Positions 9,985 through 21,249 are shown, numbered from the stretch's first letter. The stretch is DNA of 64,000 nt from Rhizobium skierniewicense (GCF_014196515.1 NZ_JACIDV010000012.1:82626-146625); one strand, 5' to 3'. Translations and numbers: made by a program. Notes: generated by a model not told the origin, from the sequence alone.

Positions 9985-10179
9985 AGGTGGCTTTGGGGCT
10001 GTTTTGTTAAGGGGGTATTTACCTTGTTTTGATGCCAAAGTGGCGATTGAGCCACGGTGGCTTGCGAAGTAAATAGAAATTAACCGTCGGGCTTGCTTGT
10101 AGAGTAAAAGCAGGTAAAAACGACGCAGATGGCCGGAGTCGGGTTCCGCCCGCTGAGGGACAACGGGAAAAGGTAAGAA

Positions 10180-12510
10180 TTGAAAATGAAGGCTGGTTCA
10201 AGATTTTTGAACGCGGTGTCGGCGGTTGCGCTGTCTGCTGGTGTTTCTTCCGTCGCAGTCCTGGGGGTACTTGCTTCTTCTGGTGTTGCAAACGCAGCGG
10301 TTATCCAGCGCGTTGATGTGCGAGGCGCAGAACGCGCCGGTGCGGACGCTGTTCGCTCCAACATCACCATTGCACCCGGTCGCAATTTTTCCAACTCTGA
10401 CATTGATGAATCGGTCAAGCGTCTTTACGCGACCGGCTATTTCTCCAATGTCAGCATGAGTGTTTCCGGCAGCACGCTGGTTGTGACGGTGCGTGAAAAC
10501 AATCTCGTCAATCAGGTCGTGTTCAACGGCAACCGCAAGATCAAGGACGACAAGCTTCAGGGCATCGTGCAGACACAGTCTCTCGGGCCTTACGATCAGA
10601 CCCTTGTGACCGCTGACATTGCTCGCATCAAGGACGCCTATGCGGCTATTGGTCGTAGCGACATCCAGGTGACAACGCAGGTCGTCAATGTTGGTCAGGG
10701 TCGTGTCAACCTCGCATTCGTGATCAACGAAGGTGAGCGCACAAAGATCGCCCGTATCGATTTTGTTGGCAACAATGCCTATAGCGATGGCCGTCTCGCT
10801 GCCGTCCTCAACACCAAGAAATCCAACATGCTGTCGTTCCTGACGCGCAAGGATGTCTACAACGAGGACAAGTTGCGCGCTGACGAAGAAGCGCTACGCC
10901 AGTTCTATTATAACCGTGGCTACGCCGACTTCCGCGTAACGTCGTCTGACGCCGTGCTGGATGAGGCCACCAACGAATACACGATCACCATCACCGTTGA
11001 TGAAGGTCAGCGCTACGCGTTTGGTAATGTGGCTGTCGAATCCACAGTGCCTGGCGTTGATGGTTCGCAGCTTCAAGGCCTCGTCGAAACCAAGGCTGGT
11101 TCCGGCTACAGCGCCAAGGAAGTTCAGCAGAGCATGGAAGCGATTTCCAAGCGCGTGTCCGCGGAGGGTTATCCTTTCGCACGCGTCACGCCTCGTGGTG
11201 ACCGCGACATGAACGGCAACACCATCGGCGTCACCTATATCGTTGATCAGGGCGAACGCGCTTACGTCGAGCGTATCGAAATCCGTGGCAACACTCGTAC
11301 ACGTGACTATGTCATCCGTCGCGAATTCGACATCAGCGAAGGCGACGCGTTCAACCAGACGATCATCACCGCTGCAAAGCGTCGTTTGGAGGCTCTCGGT
11401 TACTTCTCCAAGGTCAATATCGGTACGTCCCAGGGCAGCGCCCCGGACCGTGTCGTGATCGTGGTGGATGTCGAAGATCAGGCGACAGGCTCGTTCGGTA
11501 TCGGTGCTGGTTACTCCCAGAACGATGGCGCGCTGCTTGAAGCATCGATCGAAGAAAAGAACTTCCTCGGCCGCGGCCAGTATATCCGCATTGCAGCGGG
11601 TGCGGGCCAGGACGACGCACGGAGCTACAACTTCTCGTTCACCGAACCCTATTTCCTCGGATACCGTCTTGCCGCTGGTTTTGACCTGTTCAAGAGCCAG
11701 AGCTCGAGCGAAGATTACTACGATTATGACGAGCAGGGCTTCGCGCTTCGCGTGACCGCTCCGATTACGGAAAATCTGGCGACGACGTTCAAGTATACCT
11801 ACAAGCAGATTCAATATGATGGTGAGGACGACTATCGTGCGAACCTTGCTCAGCCTTATGTCGATCTGATTGATCAGAATAACGGTGAATGGGTTCAGTC
11901 AAGCATTTCCAACACTCTGGCCTACAACTCGCTTGACGACCGTAACATGCCGCGTTCTGGCTGGCAGGGTTCGTTGACCAACGAGTTTGCTGGACTGGGT
12001 GGCGATTCCGAATACTACAAGATTTATGCCAAGGCTCGTTACTATCATACTCTGTCTGATGAGTATGACATCATCGGCTCGCTGACCGGTCAGGCCGGTT
12101 ACGTTGCGCCGACAGGTGACAACCTGCTTGTCTTCGACCAGTTCAAGATCGGTGGTCGCGTGATCCGCGGCTTCGAAAACGACGGTATCGGCCCACGTAT
12201 CGGTGACGATGCAATCGGCGGAACGACATATTTCGCAGCGTCTGCTGAACTGACAGCGCCTATGCCGGGTGTGCCAGAGGACTTCGGTCTTCGTCTCGCT
12301 GGCTTTGTCGATGCCGGTACGCTTTACGGTAACAAGGTTGCCAACAGCGCCGGTGTGAAGGACGACAGCTCGATCCGTGCATCTGCCGGTGTCGGCCTGA
12401 TGTGGGCGTCACCGTTTGGTCCTCTGCGCGTCGACTACGCAGTGCCATTCATGAAGGAAGACTACGACGAAGTGCAGAACTTCCGGTTTGGCATGTCCAA
12501 CACTTTCTGA
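10180..12510 (+). CDS. bamA: Outer membrane assembly factor BamA
   Basis: About 776 residues. A signal peptide (SRFLNAVSAVALSAGVSSVAVLGVLASSGVANA) is followed by five POTRA repeats (roughly residues 35-430), then a 16-strand beta-barrel ending in the outer-membrane signature Phe (FRFGMSNTF). The barrel motifs VIRGFENDGIGPR and the GPLRVDYAVP strand are typical. BamA is the core of the BAM complex that inserts barrel proteins. Start is ambiguous: TTG at 10180 has AAAAGG 6 bases upstream, while ATG at 10186 gives MKAGSRFL and is 12 bases away; either leaves the signal peptide intact. Confidence 0.97.
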   Translation: MKMKAGSRFLNAVSAVALSAGVSSVAVLGVLASSGVANAAVIQRVDVRGAERAGADAVRSNITIAPGRNFSNSDIDESVKRLYATGYFSNVSMSVSGSTLVVTVRENNLVNQVVFNGNRKIKDDKLQGIVQTQSLGPYDQTLVTADIARIKDAYAAIGRSDIQVTTQVVNVGQGRVNLAFVINEGERTKIARIDFVGNNAYSDGRLAAVLNTKKSNMLSFLTRKDVYNEDKLRADEEALRQFYYNRGYADFRVTSSDAVLDEATNEYTITITVDEGQRYAFGNVAVESTVPGVDGSQLQGLVETKAGSGYSAKEVQQSMEAISKRVSAEGYPFARVTPRGDRDMNGNTIGVTYIVDQGERAYVERIEIRGNTRTRDYVIRREFDISEGDAFNQTIITAAKRRLEALGYFSKVNIGTSQGSAPDRVVIVVDVEDQATGSFGIGAGYSQNDGALLEASIEEKNFLGRGQYIRIAAGAGQDDARSYNFSFTEPYFLGYRLAAGFDLFKSQSSSEDYYDYDEQGFALRVTAPITENLATTFKYTYKQIQYDGEDDYRANLAQPYVDLIDQNNGEWVQSSISNTLAYNSLDDRNMPRSGWQGSLTNEFAGLGGDSEYYKIYAKARYYHTLSDEYDIIGSLTGQAGYVAPTGDNLLVFDQFKIGGRVIRGFENDGIGPRIGDDAIGGTTYFAASAELTAPMPGVPEDFGLRLAGFVDAGTLYGNKVANSAGVKDDSSIRASAGVGLMWASPFGPLRVDYAVPFMKEDYDEVQNFRFGMSNTF

Positions 12511-12559
12511 TATCGGCAGTCCAGAACTGCAAGTTTGAACGTTCTGGAGTATACGGTTG

Positions 12560-13627
12560 ATGGAATATAATGCTTTTTTTCCGCCCCACGAAGGCATGCG
12601 ATTGAAAGATATCGCTGACCGTCTTGGGGCGGAACTGTCTGACGAGACCGCTGGTGAGCGCCTGGTGCGTTCGATTTCGCCGGTGTACCGGGCAAAGTCG
12701 GATCAGCTGTGCTACATTCTTTCCCGAAAGAACCGCGAGGAGCTGCTGACCTGCGAGGCTGCAGCGATCATCTGCGATCCAGCGCTTCAAAATCTGGTAC
12801 CTGCCAATATTCCCGCTTTGATTTGCAAAAATCCGCACACCCTCTTTGCTCAGGCTGGCGCGCTTTTGCACGAATCGGCCATGAAGCCTTCTGCGATCAT
12901 TGAGCAGAACACACAGATATCATCCTCAGCGCATATCGATTCGACCGCGAAGCTCGAGGCTGGTGTGATCGTCGAACCGCTGGCTGTCATTGGCGCAAAT
13001 GTGCATATAGGTTCCGGCACGCGTATTGGGCCCGGCGCAATCATCGGTGCTGATGTTCAGATCGGACGCGACTGCACGATTGCCGGTGGTGCGAGCGTCC
13101 TTTCGGCTTTGATCGGCAATGGTGTCATCATTCATAACGGTGCTCGCATCGGACAGGATGGTTTCGGTTACGCACCCGGCCCACGTGGCATGATCAAGAT
13201 TGTACAAATCGGTCGGGTCATCATTCAGGATCATGTCGAGATCGGTGCAAACACCACTGTCGACCGTGGCACCATGGATGATACGGTGATTGGTGAAGGC
13301 ACGAAAATCGACAACCAGGTTCAGATTGGCCACAATGTGCGCATCGGTCGCCATTGCGGAATCGTCAGCAAGGTTGGCATTGCTGGCAGCACCCGTATCG
13401 GTGACGGTGTGATGATTGGCGGTGCCAGCGGCATCAACGGTCACATCAATATTGGGGACGGGGCGCAGATCGCGGCGATGAGCGGCGTTGTCGCGGATGT
13501 GCCGGCTGGTGCCAAATATGGTGGCATTCCGGCGCGGCCGCTCAAACATTTCCTGCGCGACATGGCAGAACTGCTGGCGCGCGCTGAAGAGCGAGATAAG
13601 AAGACAGGAGAGAAGAAGAATGTCTGA
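12560..13627 (+). CDS. lpxD: UDP-3-O-(3-hydroxymyristoyl)glucosamine N-acyltransferase
   Basis: 355 residues from the ATG at 12560 (a TTG directly before it at 12557 is also open). An N-terminal uridine-binding domain (residues 1-100) is followed by a long left-handed beta-helix of hexapeptide repeats ([20 protein letters not shown] and many others) and a C-terminal helix. The catalytic His region is [20 protein letters not shown]. It adds the N-linked hydroxyacyl chain in lipid A synthesis. Its end overlaps fabZ by 8 bases. Confidence 0.97.
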   Translation: MEYNAFFPPHEGMRLKDIADRLGAELSDETAGERLVRSISPVYRAKSDQLCYILSRKNREELLTCEAAAIICDPALQNLVPANIPALICKNPHTLFAQAGALLHESAMKPSAIIEQNTQISSSAHIDSTAKLEAGVIVEPLAVIGANVHIGSGTRIGPGAIIGADVQIGRDCTIAGGASVLSALIGNGVIIHNGARIGQDGFGYAPGPRGMIKIVQIGRVIIQDHVEIGANTTVDRGTMDDTVIGEGTKIDNQVQIGHNVRIGRHCGIVSKVGIAGSTRIGDGVMIGGASGINGHINIGDGAQIAAMSGVVADVPAGAKYGGIPARPLKHFLRDMAELLARAEERDKKTGEKKNV

Positions 13628-14087
13628 AGAGACAAAAACGACGCTTGGCGCGGCTGACATCCTTGAAGTGATGAAGCTGCTGCCACATCGTTATCCCTTT
13701 TTGCTGATCGACAAGATCATCGATATCGATGCCGACAATTCGGCAACCGGCATCAAGAATGTGACCGTTAACGAGCCGCATTTTACCGGTCACTTTCCCG
13801 ATCGTCCCATCATGCCGGGCGTCCTCATCGTGGAAGCGATGGCGCAAACGGCGGGCGCCATCTGCGCCCGCAAACAGGGCGACGGCGGTCACCTTGTTTA
13901 CTTCATGACCATCGACAATGCCCGCTTCCGCAAGCCAGTCGTGCCGGGCGACCGACTTGAAATCTACGTGGTAAAGCAGCGCCAGCGCGGCAATGTCTGG
14001 AAATTTCATTGCGATGCGAAGGTGGACGGTGTTCTGGTGGCTGAGGCGGATATCGGTGCGATGATGATCCCTGAGGATCAGCAATGA
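13620..14087 (+). CDS. fabZ: (3R)-hydroxymyristoyl-ACP dehydratase
   Basis: 155 residues starting [20 protein letters not shown]. Hot-dog fold motifs [14 protein letters not shown] (catalytic His) and [26 protein letters not shown] (second active-site motif with Glu) are intact. FabZ dehydrates hydroxyacyl-ACPs and so competes with LpxA/LpxD for the same substrates, which fits its position between them. It overlaps lpxD by 8 bases and lpxA by 4. Confidence 0.98.
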   Translation: MSEETKTTLGAADILEVMKLLPHRYPFLLIDKIIDIDADNSATGIKNVTVNEPHFTGHFPDRPIMPGVLIVEAMAQTAGAICARKQGDGGHLVYFMTIDNARFRKPVVPGDRLEIYVVKQRQRGNVWKFHCDAKVDGVLVAEADIGAMMIPEDQQ

Positions 14088-14896
14088 GCAAGATTGCGGC
14101 TTCGGCCAGAATTCACCCGATGTCTTTCATCGAAGACGGTGCGGTCGTCGGTGAAAACGTCGTTGTCGGTCCGTTTTGCCATGTTGGCTCGAAAGTCACT
14201 TTGCATGATGACGTTCAGTTGATCAGCCACGTCGTTGTGCTGGGCTGCACGACCGTCGGCAAGGGCACAAAGATCTGGCCGTCCGCAGTCATCGGTGGAG
14301 ATTCGCAGAGTGCCCATCATAGCGCTGTTGATACGACACTCGTGATTGGCGAAAATTGTACAATTCGCGAGGGTGTGACGATGAACACCGGCACCGTCGA
14401 GCATGGCGGCACCACTGTTATCGGCAACAACAATCTCTTTCTGGCTTACGCGCATGTGGCACATGACTGCCGCCTCGGCAATCATGTCATCCTTTCGAAT
14501 AATGTCATGCTGGCTGGCCATGTCACGATCGAAGATCGCGCCATTCTGGGCGGCGGCTCCGCCGTCCACCAGTTCACCCGCGTCGGCCGCCAGGCTTTCA
14601 TCGGCGGGCTGTCTGCCGTCAGCTATGATGTCATTCCCTATGGTATGCTGAACGGCAATCCGGGTATTCTCAGCGGGCTCAACATTGTTGGAATGACCCG
14701 TGCGGGCATCGAGCGGGCTGAAATCCACAAGGTTCGACGCGCCTACAAGCAGATATTTGAAAGCGAAGGCAGCGTGCGGGCGAACGCTGCTGCTGTTCGT
14801 GACGAGTTTCTGGACTGCCCACAGGCGCTTGAAATCATCGACTTTATTGCCGCCGCCAATGACAGGGCCATCTCTTCGCCCAACCGTGGAAAATAG
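14084..14896 (+). CDS. lpxA: UDP-N-acetylglucosamine acyltransferase
   Basis: 270 residues with hexapeptide repeats forming a left-handed beta-helix (for example [20 protein letters not shown]), the LpxA motif [20 protein letters not shown] with the catalytic His, and [19 protein letters not shown]. It starts lipid A synthesis by O-acylating UDP-GlcNAc. ATGA overlap with fabZ shows coupling. Confidence 0.98.
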   Translation: MSKIAASARIHPMSFIEDGAVVGENVVVGPFCHVGSKVTLHDDVQLISHVVVLGCTTVGKGTKIWPSAVIGGDSQSAHHSAVDTTLVIGENCTIREGVTMNTGTVEHGGTTVIGNNNLFLAYAHVAHDCRLGNHVILSNNVMLAGHVTIEDRAILGGGSAVHQFTRVGRQAFIGGLSAVSYDVIPYGMLNGNPGILSGLNIVGMTRAGIERAEIHKVRRAYKQIFESEGSVRANAAAVRDEFLDCPQALEIIDFIAAANDRAISSPNRGK

Positions 14897-14899
14897 CCC

Positions 14900-15766
14900 G
14901 TGTCAGAGGATGTGGGGCGTCTGGCGATCATCGCGGGCAGCGGGTTTCTTCCCTATTATGTGGCGGAAGCTGCACGAGACGCCGGGGAGACGCCCTTCAT
15001 CATCCGCTTGCAGAACCATGCCGATCTCGACTGGTCGCAGTTTGAAAATGCTTCGATCAGCATTGGCGACGTGTCGAGCCTCGGCAAACTCTTGGCGAGC
15101 CACGGCATAGGCCGTGTCGTTCTATCCGGGGCTGTTTCCCATAGACCGGAGTGGCGGGAAATCCGGCCCAATTTCAAGATGATCGCGAAGGTGCCGTCGA
15201 TCATCCGCACGCTTCTGTCCGGCGGTGACGACACGGTGCTTCAGATGGTGATCGGGCTGATTGAGGCCCAAGGCGCGCGGGTGATCGGCGCCCATGAGAT
15301 CGCACCAGGTCTGCTGGCGACCACAGGGTCTCTGGGAAAGATAGAGCCCAGCGATGAGGATCGTCGTGATATTGCCAAGGCAGCGCGTGCAGCGCTTGCG
15401 CTGGGCGCGCTCGATGTGGGGCAGGGTTCTGTTTCCGTCGGCGGTCGTCTCGTTGCGCTGGAGGGCGTTGAGGGCACCGACGGAATGCTCGCTCGTGTGG
15501 CCTTACTGCGTGCCGAAGGCCGTATTTCCAGCCGCCGAAAGGGCGTTCTGGTCAAACTGTGCAAACCCCAGCAGGATATCCGCGCCGATTTGCCGACCAT
15601 TGGTCCCTCGACGGTACAGAACGCCGCCAAGGCCGGGCTTGCCGGCATTGCCGTGGAAGCGGGCAGGGCTTTCGTGCTCGACCGCGAGACCATGTTGCAG
15701 GCAGCCAATGAGGCGGGGTTGTTTGTCTGCGGTATCGATACAGGGCTTGTGGGAGAATTGATGTGA
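14900..15766 (+). CDS. lpxI: UDP-2,3-diacylglucosamine pyrophosphatase LpxI (DUF1009)
   Basis: 288 residues, GTG start, 3 bases after lpxA. Family motifs: LAIIAGSGFLPYYVAEAARD at the N terminus, the middle VVLSGAVSHRPEWREIRPN, and the C-terminal KLCKPQQDIRADLPTIGPST followed by AVEAGRAFVLDRE. LpxI hydrolyses UDP-2,3-diacylglucosamine to lipid X and UMP; it replaces LpxH in alphaproteobacteria, and no LpxH-like gene is in the cluster. Overlaps lpxB by 4 bases. Confidence 0.95.
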   Translation: MSEDVGRLAIIAGSGFLPYYVAEAARDAGETPFIIRLQNHADLDWSQFENASISIGDVSSLGKLLASHGIGRVVLSGAVSHRPEWREIRPNFKMIAKVPSIIRTLLSGGDDTVLQMVIGLIEAQGARVIGAHEIAPGLLATTGSLGKIEPSDEDRRDIAKAARAALALGALDVGQGSVSVGGRLVALEGVEGTDGMLARVALLRAEGRISSRRKGVLVKLCKPQQDIRADLPTIGPSTVQNAAKAGLAGIAVEAGRAFVLDRETMLQAANEAGLFVCGIDTGLVGELM

Positions 15767-16959
15767 CCGACAGCGTGCTCAAGCTTGCCGTCATCGCGGG
15801 TGAAGTCTCCGGGGATCTGCTGGGTGCTGATCTGGTGCGGGCTTTGAAAGCGCAATATTCAGGTCGGATCGAACTGTCGGGTGTCGGTGGCGACGCCTTG
15901 ATGGCTGAAGGTCTGGTTTCGTTCTTCGATTACTCGGAACTTTCGATCATGGGCTTCACCCAGGTCCTGAAAAAACTGCCGCAACTGATTGCAAGAATCA
16001 AGGAAACGACGAATGCCATCATCGCGGCCAAACCAGATGTTTTGTTGATCATCGACAGCCCGGATTTCACGCACCGTGTGGCAAGGCGCGTTCGTAAAGC
16101 CATGCCCAATCTGCCTGTCGTCAACTATGTCTGCCCCAGTGTATGGGCCTGGAAAGAACAGCGCGCGGCGGCGATGGTGTCCTATGTCGACCACGTCCTG
16201 GCGCTGTTGCCGTTCGAGCCGGACACCATGCGCCGCCTTGGCGGTCCACCGACCACGTTCGTCGGTCACCGCCTGAGTGTGGACAAGGACCTGCTTGCTG
16301 TTCGCGAGGCGCGTGCGGCGCGGCCCTTGCCAACCGCAGGTGAGCCGAGAACCATTCTCTTGCTGCCGGGTTCACGTTCGACGGAAACGACCCGCTTGAT
16401 GGAGCCGTTCCAAACAGCAGCGACAGATTTTGTCGAGCGCAACGGGCCGACCCGTTTCGTGCTTCCCACGGTTCCCCGTCAGGAAGGGCGCATCCGTGAA
16501 CTTGCCGCGTCTTGGCCAGATTACATCCGTCCCGAAATCGGTACGGATACCGCATTCAAATGGAAAGCGTTCGCTGAAGCCGACGCCGCGATTGCTGCAT
16601 CCGGCACCGTTATTCTGGAGCTCGCCCTTGCCAACGTGCCCGTCGTATCCGTCTACAAGACGGACTGGATTTTCACGATGCTGAGCAGGCGCATAAAGAC
16701 CTGGACCGGTGCGCTTCCCAACTTGATTGCGGACTACGCAGTGGTGCCTGAATATATCAACGAGGTCGTACGCGCCGGCTCCATGTTGCGCTGGGCCGAG
16801 CGCCTGTCATCCGATACGCTCCAGCGGAAGGCAATGCTGGAAGGCTTTGCGCTGGTGCAGGAGAGATTGCGAACGACACGCCCGCCGGGTGAGGTCGGAG
16901 CAGAAATACTACTGTCCACCTATCGGCTCAAGACAGGTGCATTCGGTCGCGCGACATGA
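15763..16959 (+). CDS. lpxB: Lipid-A-disaccharide synthase
   Basis: 398 residues, GTG start overlapping the lpxI stop. GT19 family motifs: KLAVIAGEVSGDLLGADLVRAL, IDSPDFTHRVARRVRK, YVCPSVWAWKEQRA, LLLPGSRSTET and AIAASGTVILELALANVPVV. It joins lipid X to UDP-2,3-diacylglucosamine at the inner membrane. Last gene of the lipid A cluster; a strong hairpin terminator lies 200 bases on. Confidence 0.97.
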   Translation: MTDSVLKLAVIAGEVSGDLLGADLVRALKAQYSGRIELSGVGGDALMAEGLVSFFDYSELSIMGFTQVLKKLPQLIARIKETTNAIIAAKPDVLLIIDSPDFTHRVARRVRKAMPNLPVVNYVCPSVWAWKEQRAAAMVSYVDHVLALLPFEPDTMRRLGGPPTTFVGHRLSVDKDLLAVREARAARPLPTAGEPRTILLLPGSRSTETTRLMEPFQTAATDFVERNGPTRFVLPTVPRQEGRIRELAASWPDYIRPEIGTDTAFKWKAFAEADAAIAASGTVILELALANVPVVSVYKTDWIFTMLSRRIKTWTGALPNLIADYAVVPEYINEVVRAGSMLRWAERLSSDTLQRKAMLEGFALVQERLRTTRPPGEVGAEILLSTYRLKTGAFGRAT

Positions 16960-17161
16960 CATTGGCCATAATGCTCGAGGAGATGCATTTCGCCCGCGAT
17001 GGCTTCTTGCGTGCCGTCTCCATTTAGGAAAGAAACGTCCAAGAAATCAGCCCGCCGGAGATCGTACGCGCGACACTGAAAACGCCTGAACGGAGACGTT
17101 TTCAGGGATGTCGACGCATTGATAATGGCACTGAACATTGTTGATACAGCTATAATCGTAG

Positions 17162-17191
17162 AAAAAGCCGGGCAGAAAACCCGGCTTTTTT
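17162..17191. terminator. Bidirectional terminator between lpxB and gltA
   Basis: Stem GCCGGG / CCCGGC with a 7-base loop (17167-17172 with 17080-type partner at 17180-17185), preceded by five A and followed by six T, so it can end transcripts from both the lpxB side and the convergent gltA side. Confidence 0.85.
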
Positions 17192-17212
17192 GTTCGTTAT
17201 AACGGTTAAAGC

Positions 17213-18502
17213 TTAGCGCTTTGAGACTGGTGTGTAATCGCGCTTTGCCGCGCCCGTATAGAGCTGGCGAGGGCGGCCAATGCGCTGCTGCGGATCTTCG
17301 ATCATTTCGTTCCACTGTGCGATCCAGCCGACGGTGCGGGCGAGCGCGAACAGAACGGTGAACATGGTCGTTGGGAAGCCGAGCGCCTTCAGCGTGATGC
17401 CAGAGTAGAAATCGACGTTCGGATATAGCTTCTTCTCGACAAAGTAGGGATCGGACAGAGCAATCTTCTCGAGCTCGAGAGCAACCTGCATGATCGGGTC
17501 GTCACCATTGCCGGTGGCTTCCAGAACTTCATACATCGTCTTCTGCATGATCTTGGCGCGCGGGTCGTAGTTCTTATAGACGCGGTGACCAAAGCCCATC
17601 AGGCGGAACGGGTCGTTCTTGTCCTTGGCGCGGGCGATGTATTCAGGAATGCGATCGACCGAACCGATTTCGTTGAGCATGTTGAGCGCAGCTTCGTTGG
17701 CGCCACCGTGAGCAGGGCCCCAAAGGCAGGCGATGCCAGCGGCAATACACGCGAACGGGTTTGCACCGGAAGAGCCGGCAAGGCGAACCGTAGATGTCGA
17801 TGCGTTCTGCTCGTGGTCTGCATGCAGGATGAAGATGCGATCCATGGCGCGAGCCAGTACCGGATCGACCTTGTAATCTTCGCATGGCACGGCAAAGCAC
17901 ATGTTGAGGAAGTTGGACGCGTAGTCCAGGTCGTTCTTCGGATACACGAAGGGCTGGCCGATGTGGTATTTATAGGCCATTGCCGCAATCGTCGGCATCT
18001 TGGCGATCATTCGCAGCGAGGCGACCATGCGCTGATGCGGATCGGTGATGTCGGTCGAGTCGTGATAGAAGGCAGAGAGTGCGCCGACCGTGCCGCACAT
18101 GACGGCCATCGGGTGGGCGTCGCGGCGATAGCCGGTGAAGAAGCGGCTCATCTGCTCATGCACCATGGTGTGGCGCGTCACGCGGGTGTCGAAATCCTTC
18201 TTCTGCGCGGTCGTGGGCAGTTCGCCGTAGAGCAGCAGATAGCAGGTTTCGAGGAAGTCACCCTGTTCGGCCAGTTGCTCGATAGGGTAGCCGCGGTGCA
18301 ACAGAACGCCTTCGTCGCCATCGATGTAGGTGATCTTGGACTCGCAAGACGCAGTCGATGTAAAGCCGGGGTCGTAGGTGAAGGTGCCGGTATTTTTGTA
18401 AAGCGTGCCGATATCGACGACCTTAGGTCCGATCGTGCCTTCTCGGACAGGAAGATCGACCTTATTATCGCCGAGTGTCACTGTCGCGCTAGTTTCCGTC
18501 AT
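17213..18502 (-). CDS. gltA: Citrate synthase (type II)
   Basis: 429 residues, standard for the hexameric bacterial enzyme. Start at 18502 ([19 protein letters not shown]) has GGAGGT 5 bases upstream; the open frame beyond it is not conserved. Active-site blocks: [50 protein letters not shown] and [18 protein letters not shown]. It condenses acetyl-CoA and oxaloacetate. Convergent with lpxB, divergent from the ComEC-like gene. Confidence 0.98.
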   Translation of the reverse strand: MTETSATVTLGDNKVDLPVREGTIGPKVVDIGTLYKNTGTFTYDPGFTSTASCESKITYIDGDEGVLLHRGYPIEQLAEQGDFLETCYLLLYGELPTTAQKKDFDTRVTRHTMVHEQMSRFFTGYRRDAHPMAVMCGTVGALSAFYHDSTDITDPHQRMVASLRMIAKMPTIAAMAYKYHIGQPFVYPKNDLDYASNFLNMCFAVPCEDYKVDPVLARAMDRIFILHADHEQNASTSTVRLAGSSGANPFACIAAGIACLWGPAHGGANEAALNMLNEIGSVDRIPEYIARAKDKNDPFRLMGFGHRVYKNYDPRAKIMQKTMYEVLEATGNGDDPIMQVALELEKIALSDPYFVEKKLYPNVDFYSGITLKALGFPTTMFTVLFALARTVGWIAQWNEMIEDPQQRIGRPRQLYTGAAKRDYTPVSKR

Positions 18503-18762
18503 ACCATACCTCCGAAATATGCAGGCGATGCGGGGACGCATCAGCCAGTTTAAGCGTCAGCGATTTAGCTATATGATCTGCGCGATAAAGCCAAGCTATT
18601 CAAAGGCCGAATTGTGCATCGCGGCATTCCAAAGTCCTGAAATGGAGCATTTCTACGGCATCCTGTTTCATTCTAGGTCAATGCTTCCTTAATCACGCAA
18701 GCCGTTGCAATCTGCCTTTTCCGGTTGCAAACTAAGCCCCTGCGGCAGGGGGCGCCAGTCGT

Positions 18763-21249
18763 GTGAACGTTCAGGAAGACAAACGGCATATCCGTGCTGC
18801 AGCAACGGGTTTCGTCTCACAGACGGACCTCGATGATCTGTTGTCTCCTTTGCATACTTCAAGAGGCGCTATAGCCTCATCCGGTCAGACGCCAGACCGC
18901 GTGAAACCTCTGACCTTCCGGGTCTACGAATGGTTTCGTCGGTGTGTTGCGCAGGAAGATGCCTATCGGCAAGGCTTTCTTTTCGTTCCGGTGTTCATCG
19001 CGGCAGGCGCGGCCCTCTGGTTTTTCCTTCCTGTAACACCATCAGTATTGATACTTTCAGGCGTCGCCATTTGCTTGGCCGCCCTGGCCGTTGCCACATA
19101 TCATCATCCGGGCGTGACGCCTGCTGTTTTCAAGGCACTGACACTCGTTCTGGCGGGGATGCTCCTCTCTGACTGGGAGGCAAGGCGGGCAGGGACTGTC
19201 ATTCTCGATACGCCCGTCACGACGACCGTCAGCGGTACGGTTGAGCGCCGAGAACTGGATGCCAGGGGGTATTGGCGATATCTGATCGAACTGAAATCCA
19301 CCTCGGACCCGACCCTTACACGCCCGCCGAAACACGTCTCAGTCGTGTCGCGCAGTCGCCATGAGGCGATTGGCATCGGCCAGACAATCAGCGGCAAGGC
19401 CCGCCTTTCACCGCCTTCCGGTCCGGCACTACCCGGGCTCAACGATTTCGCCTTCTCGTCTTTCTTCAACGGCATCGGTGCAACCGGATTTTTCTACGGC
19501 GCACCAAAGGCTATGCCGTCAAGTCAGGAACAGCCAGAAACAAAGACGTGGACCCAAACCGCCGATACGTGGCTCTACACACTTCGAAGCAACATCGCCC
19601 AGCGTATTCGTGACTTGATCGGTGGGGATGCCGGTGCCTTTGCGGCATCGATTGTCACCGATGAGAGACGTGCGATTTCCAACGATACCATGGAGGCGCT
19701 TCGCGTTTCGGGGCTGGCGCACATCGTTGCGATCTCGGGGCTCAATATGGCGCTTGCGGCCGGCATCTTCTTTGTGGGACTGCGCACAGCATTCAGCCTG
19801 TTTCCGAGGTTTTCGCAGCGTTGGCCGGTCAAGAAAATATCCGCCTTTGCCGCACTCCTGATGACGCTGGCATACTACCTCATTTCCGGTTTTGCGGTCT
19901 CAGCCGAGCGCGCTTGGTTGATGATGTCGATCATGCTGTTTGCCGTGTTGGTCGACAGGCCGTCGATCAGCTTGCGCAACGTGGCGCTGTCGGCAATCGT
20001 CATCATCCTGATATCGCCGCATGAAGTCATGGGCCCAAGCTTTCAGATGTCCTTCGCCGCAACAATTGCGCTGGTTTCCGGTTATGCCGCATGGAGCAGA
20101 TGGCGCGGCGACCGAGAGCGATTGACGACGGCGCGTCCGCCGTGGTGGGTGTCGCTGTGCTCCAAAGCGGCAACCATCATCGGTGGTGTCGTCATCACGT
20201 CACTGATCGGTGGCATCTCGACCGCCATCTATTCCATCGAACATTTTCACCGGATCACCGCCTATGGTCTGGCCGCCAACCTTGCCGCCATGCCGATCAT
20301 GTCGCTCATCGTCATGCCGTTTGGGCTTGTGGGCATGCTGCTGATGCCGTTCGGACTGGATGGCCCCTTTATCAAGGTCATGGGTTACGGCATGGCGATG
20401 GTCATCGAGATAGCCAAGGAAGTGTCGAGCTGGGGTGGCGACACCACAATTGGACGCCAGAACGGATGGTTTCTCGCGGTATCAACGACCGGCTTCATGC
20501 TGATCGCACTGCTGCGGACACGGCTTGCCCTGATCGGGATTCCCTTCATAGTCGCTGGGCTGATGATGCTTGTGACAGAGCAATGGCGCATCAAGCCGGA
20601 TGTGTTGATTTACGAAGATGGCTCTCTCGTCGCTCTGCTGTCGAAAGATGCCGTTGCAACCACGAAACAGCGAGGTTCCGGTTTCGTTTACGAACAATGG
20701 GAAAGAGCACTGCCGCTGCCAGCTCAGCATGTGGGAGCAAAGATTATAGACGCGCCGCCACCGGATGACGACGACCCGGGAGAGACCACGGCTCCATCAT
20801 CTCGGCGTTTTGCGGCTCTGACGGATGCTGAACGCAGAAACGCCACGCGAGACATGAAGACCGCCGCGTCAACCGTCGGCTTTTTCACCTGCCGTAAAGA
20901 CATGTGGTGCATTGCGAAATCGGACAAGGACGTCACGATCGCCGTTGTCTTTAACACCGCCTTCACAGGCACGGCATGCGATAGTGCCGATATCGTGGTG
21001 ACGACACGCCGATCTCCGTTCGCCGCGTGTCGCTCCGGTGCTCTTCTCATCAGCGCAGACACATTGCGACGCACGGGATCCCTCGAACTTTGGCTTGGAG
21101 GGCAGGGGCGGCCTGTTGCGCGTGCCAAAGCCGCGATGCAGGGACAGAACCGGTTGTGGACGATGCATCGCAGCTACGATTGGCGTAGCAAAAGCTACGA
21201 TGACGCATTGCCTGATCATATCCAGCAGATGCTGTCTGTCAGCCAATAG
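18763..21249 (+). CDS. ComEC/Rec2 family membrane protein
   Basis: 828 residues, GTG start. An N-terminal DUF4131-type part with two or three membrane helices (residues 65-150) is followed by the competence domain with many helices and the signature LAHIVAISGLNMALAAGIFF, then a later VMGPSFQMSFAATIALVSG block. ComEC proteins carry single-stranded DNA across the inner membrane in natural transformation. The C-terminal 200 residues contain no clear HxHxDH metallo-beta-lactamase motif, so this is the shorter type with a separate soluble tail. No other competence gene is nearby; function in DNA uptake is inferred. Confidence 0.88.
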   Translation: MNVQEDKRHIRAAATGFVSQTDLDDLLSPLHTSRGAIASSGQTPDRVKPLTFRVYEWFRRCVAQEDAYRQGFLFVPVFIAAGAALWFFLPVTPSVLILSGVAICLAALAVATYHHPGVTPAVFKALTLVLAGMLLSDWEARRAGTVILDTPVTTTVSGTVERRELDARGYWRYLIELKSTSDPTLTRPPKHVSVVSRSRHEAIGIGQTISGKARLSPPSGPALPGLNDFAFSSFFNGIGATGFFYGAPKAMPSSQEQPETKTWTQTADTWLYTLRSNIAQRIRDLIGGDAGAFAASIVTDERRAISNDTMEALRVSGLAHIVAISGLNMALAAGIFFVGLRTAFSLFPRFSQRWPVKKISAFAALLMTLAYYLISGFAVSAERAWLMMSIMLFAVLVDRPSISLRNVALSAIVIILISPHEVMGPSFQMSFAATIALVSGYAAWSRWRGDRERLTTARPPWWVSLCSKAATIIGGVVITSLIGGISTAIYSIEHFHRITAYGLAANLAAMPIMSLIVMPFGLVGMLLMPFGLDGPFIKVMGYGMAMVIEIAKEVSSWGGDTTIGRQNGWFLAVSTTGFMLIALLRTRLALIGIPFIVAGLMMLVTEQWRIKPDVLIYEDGSLVALLSKDAVATTKQRGSGFVYEQWERALPLPAQHVGAKIIDAPPPDDDDPGETTAPSSRRFAALTDAERRNATRDMKTAASTVGFFTCRKDMWCIAKSDKDVTIAVVFNTAFTGTACDSADIVVTTRRSPFAACRSGALLISADTLRRTGSLELWLGGQGRPVARAKAAMQGQNRLWTMHRSYDWRSKSYDDALPDHIQQMLSVSQ

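Noticed and set aside
16920..17315. 131-codon leftward frame between lpxB and gltA
   Set aside because: Crosses a strong terminator and both flanking gene ends; no family features.
17585..18553. 322-codon rightward frame antisense to gltA
   Set aside because: Mirror of a conserved gene with strong codon bias; no start signal or family features.
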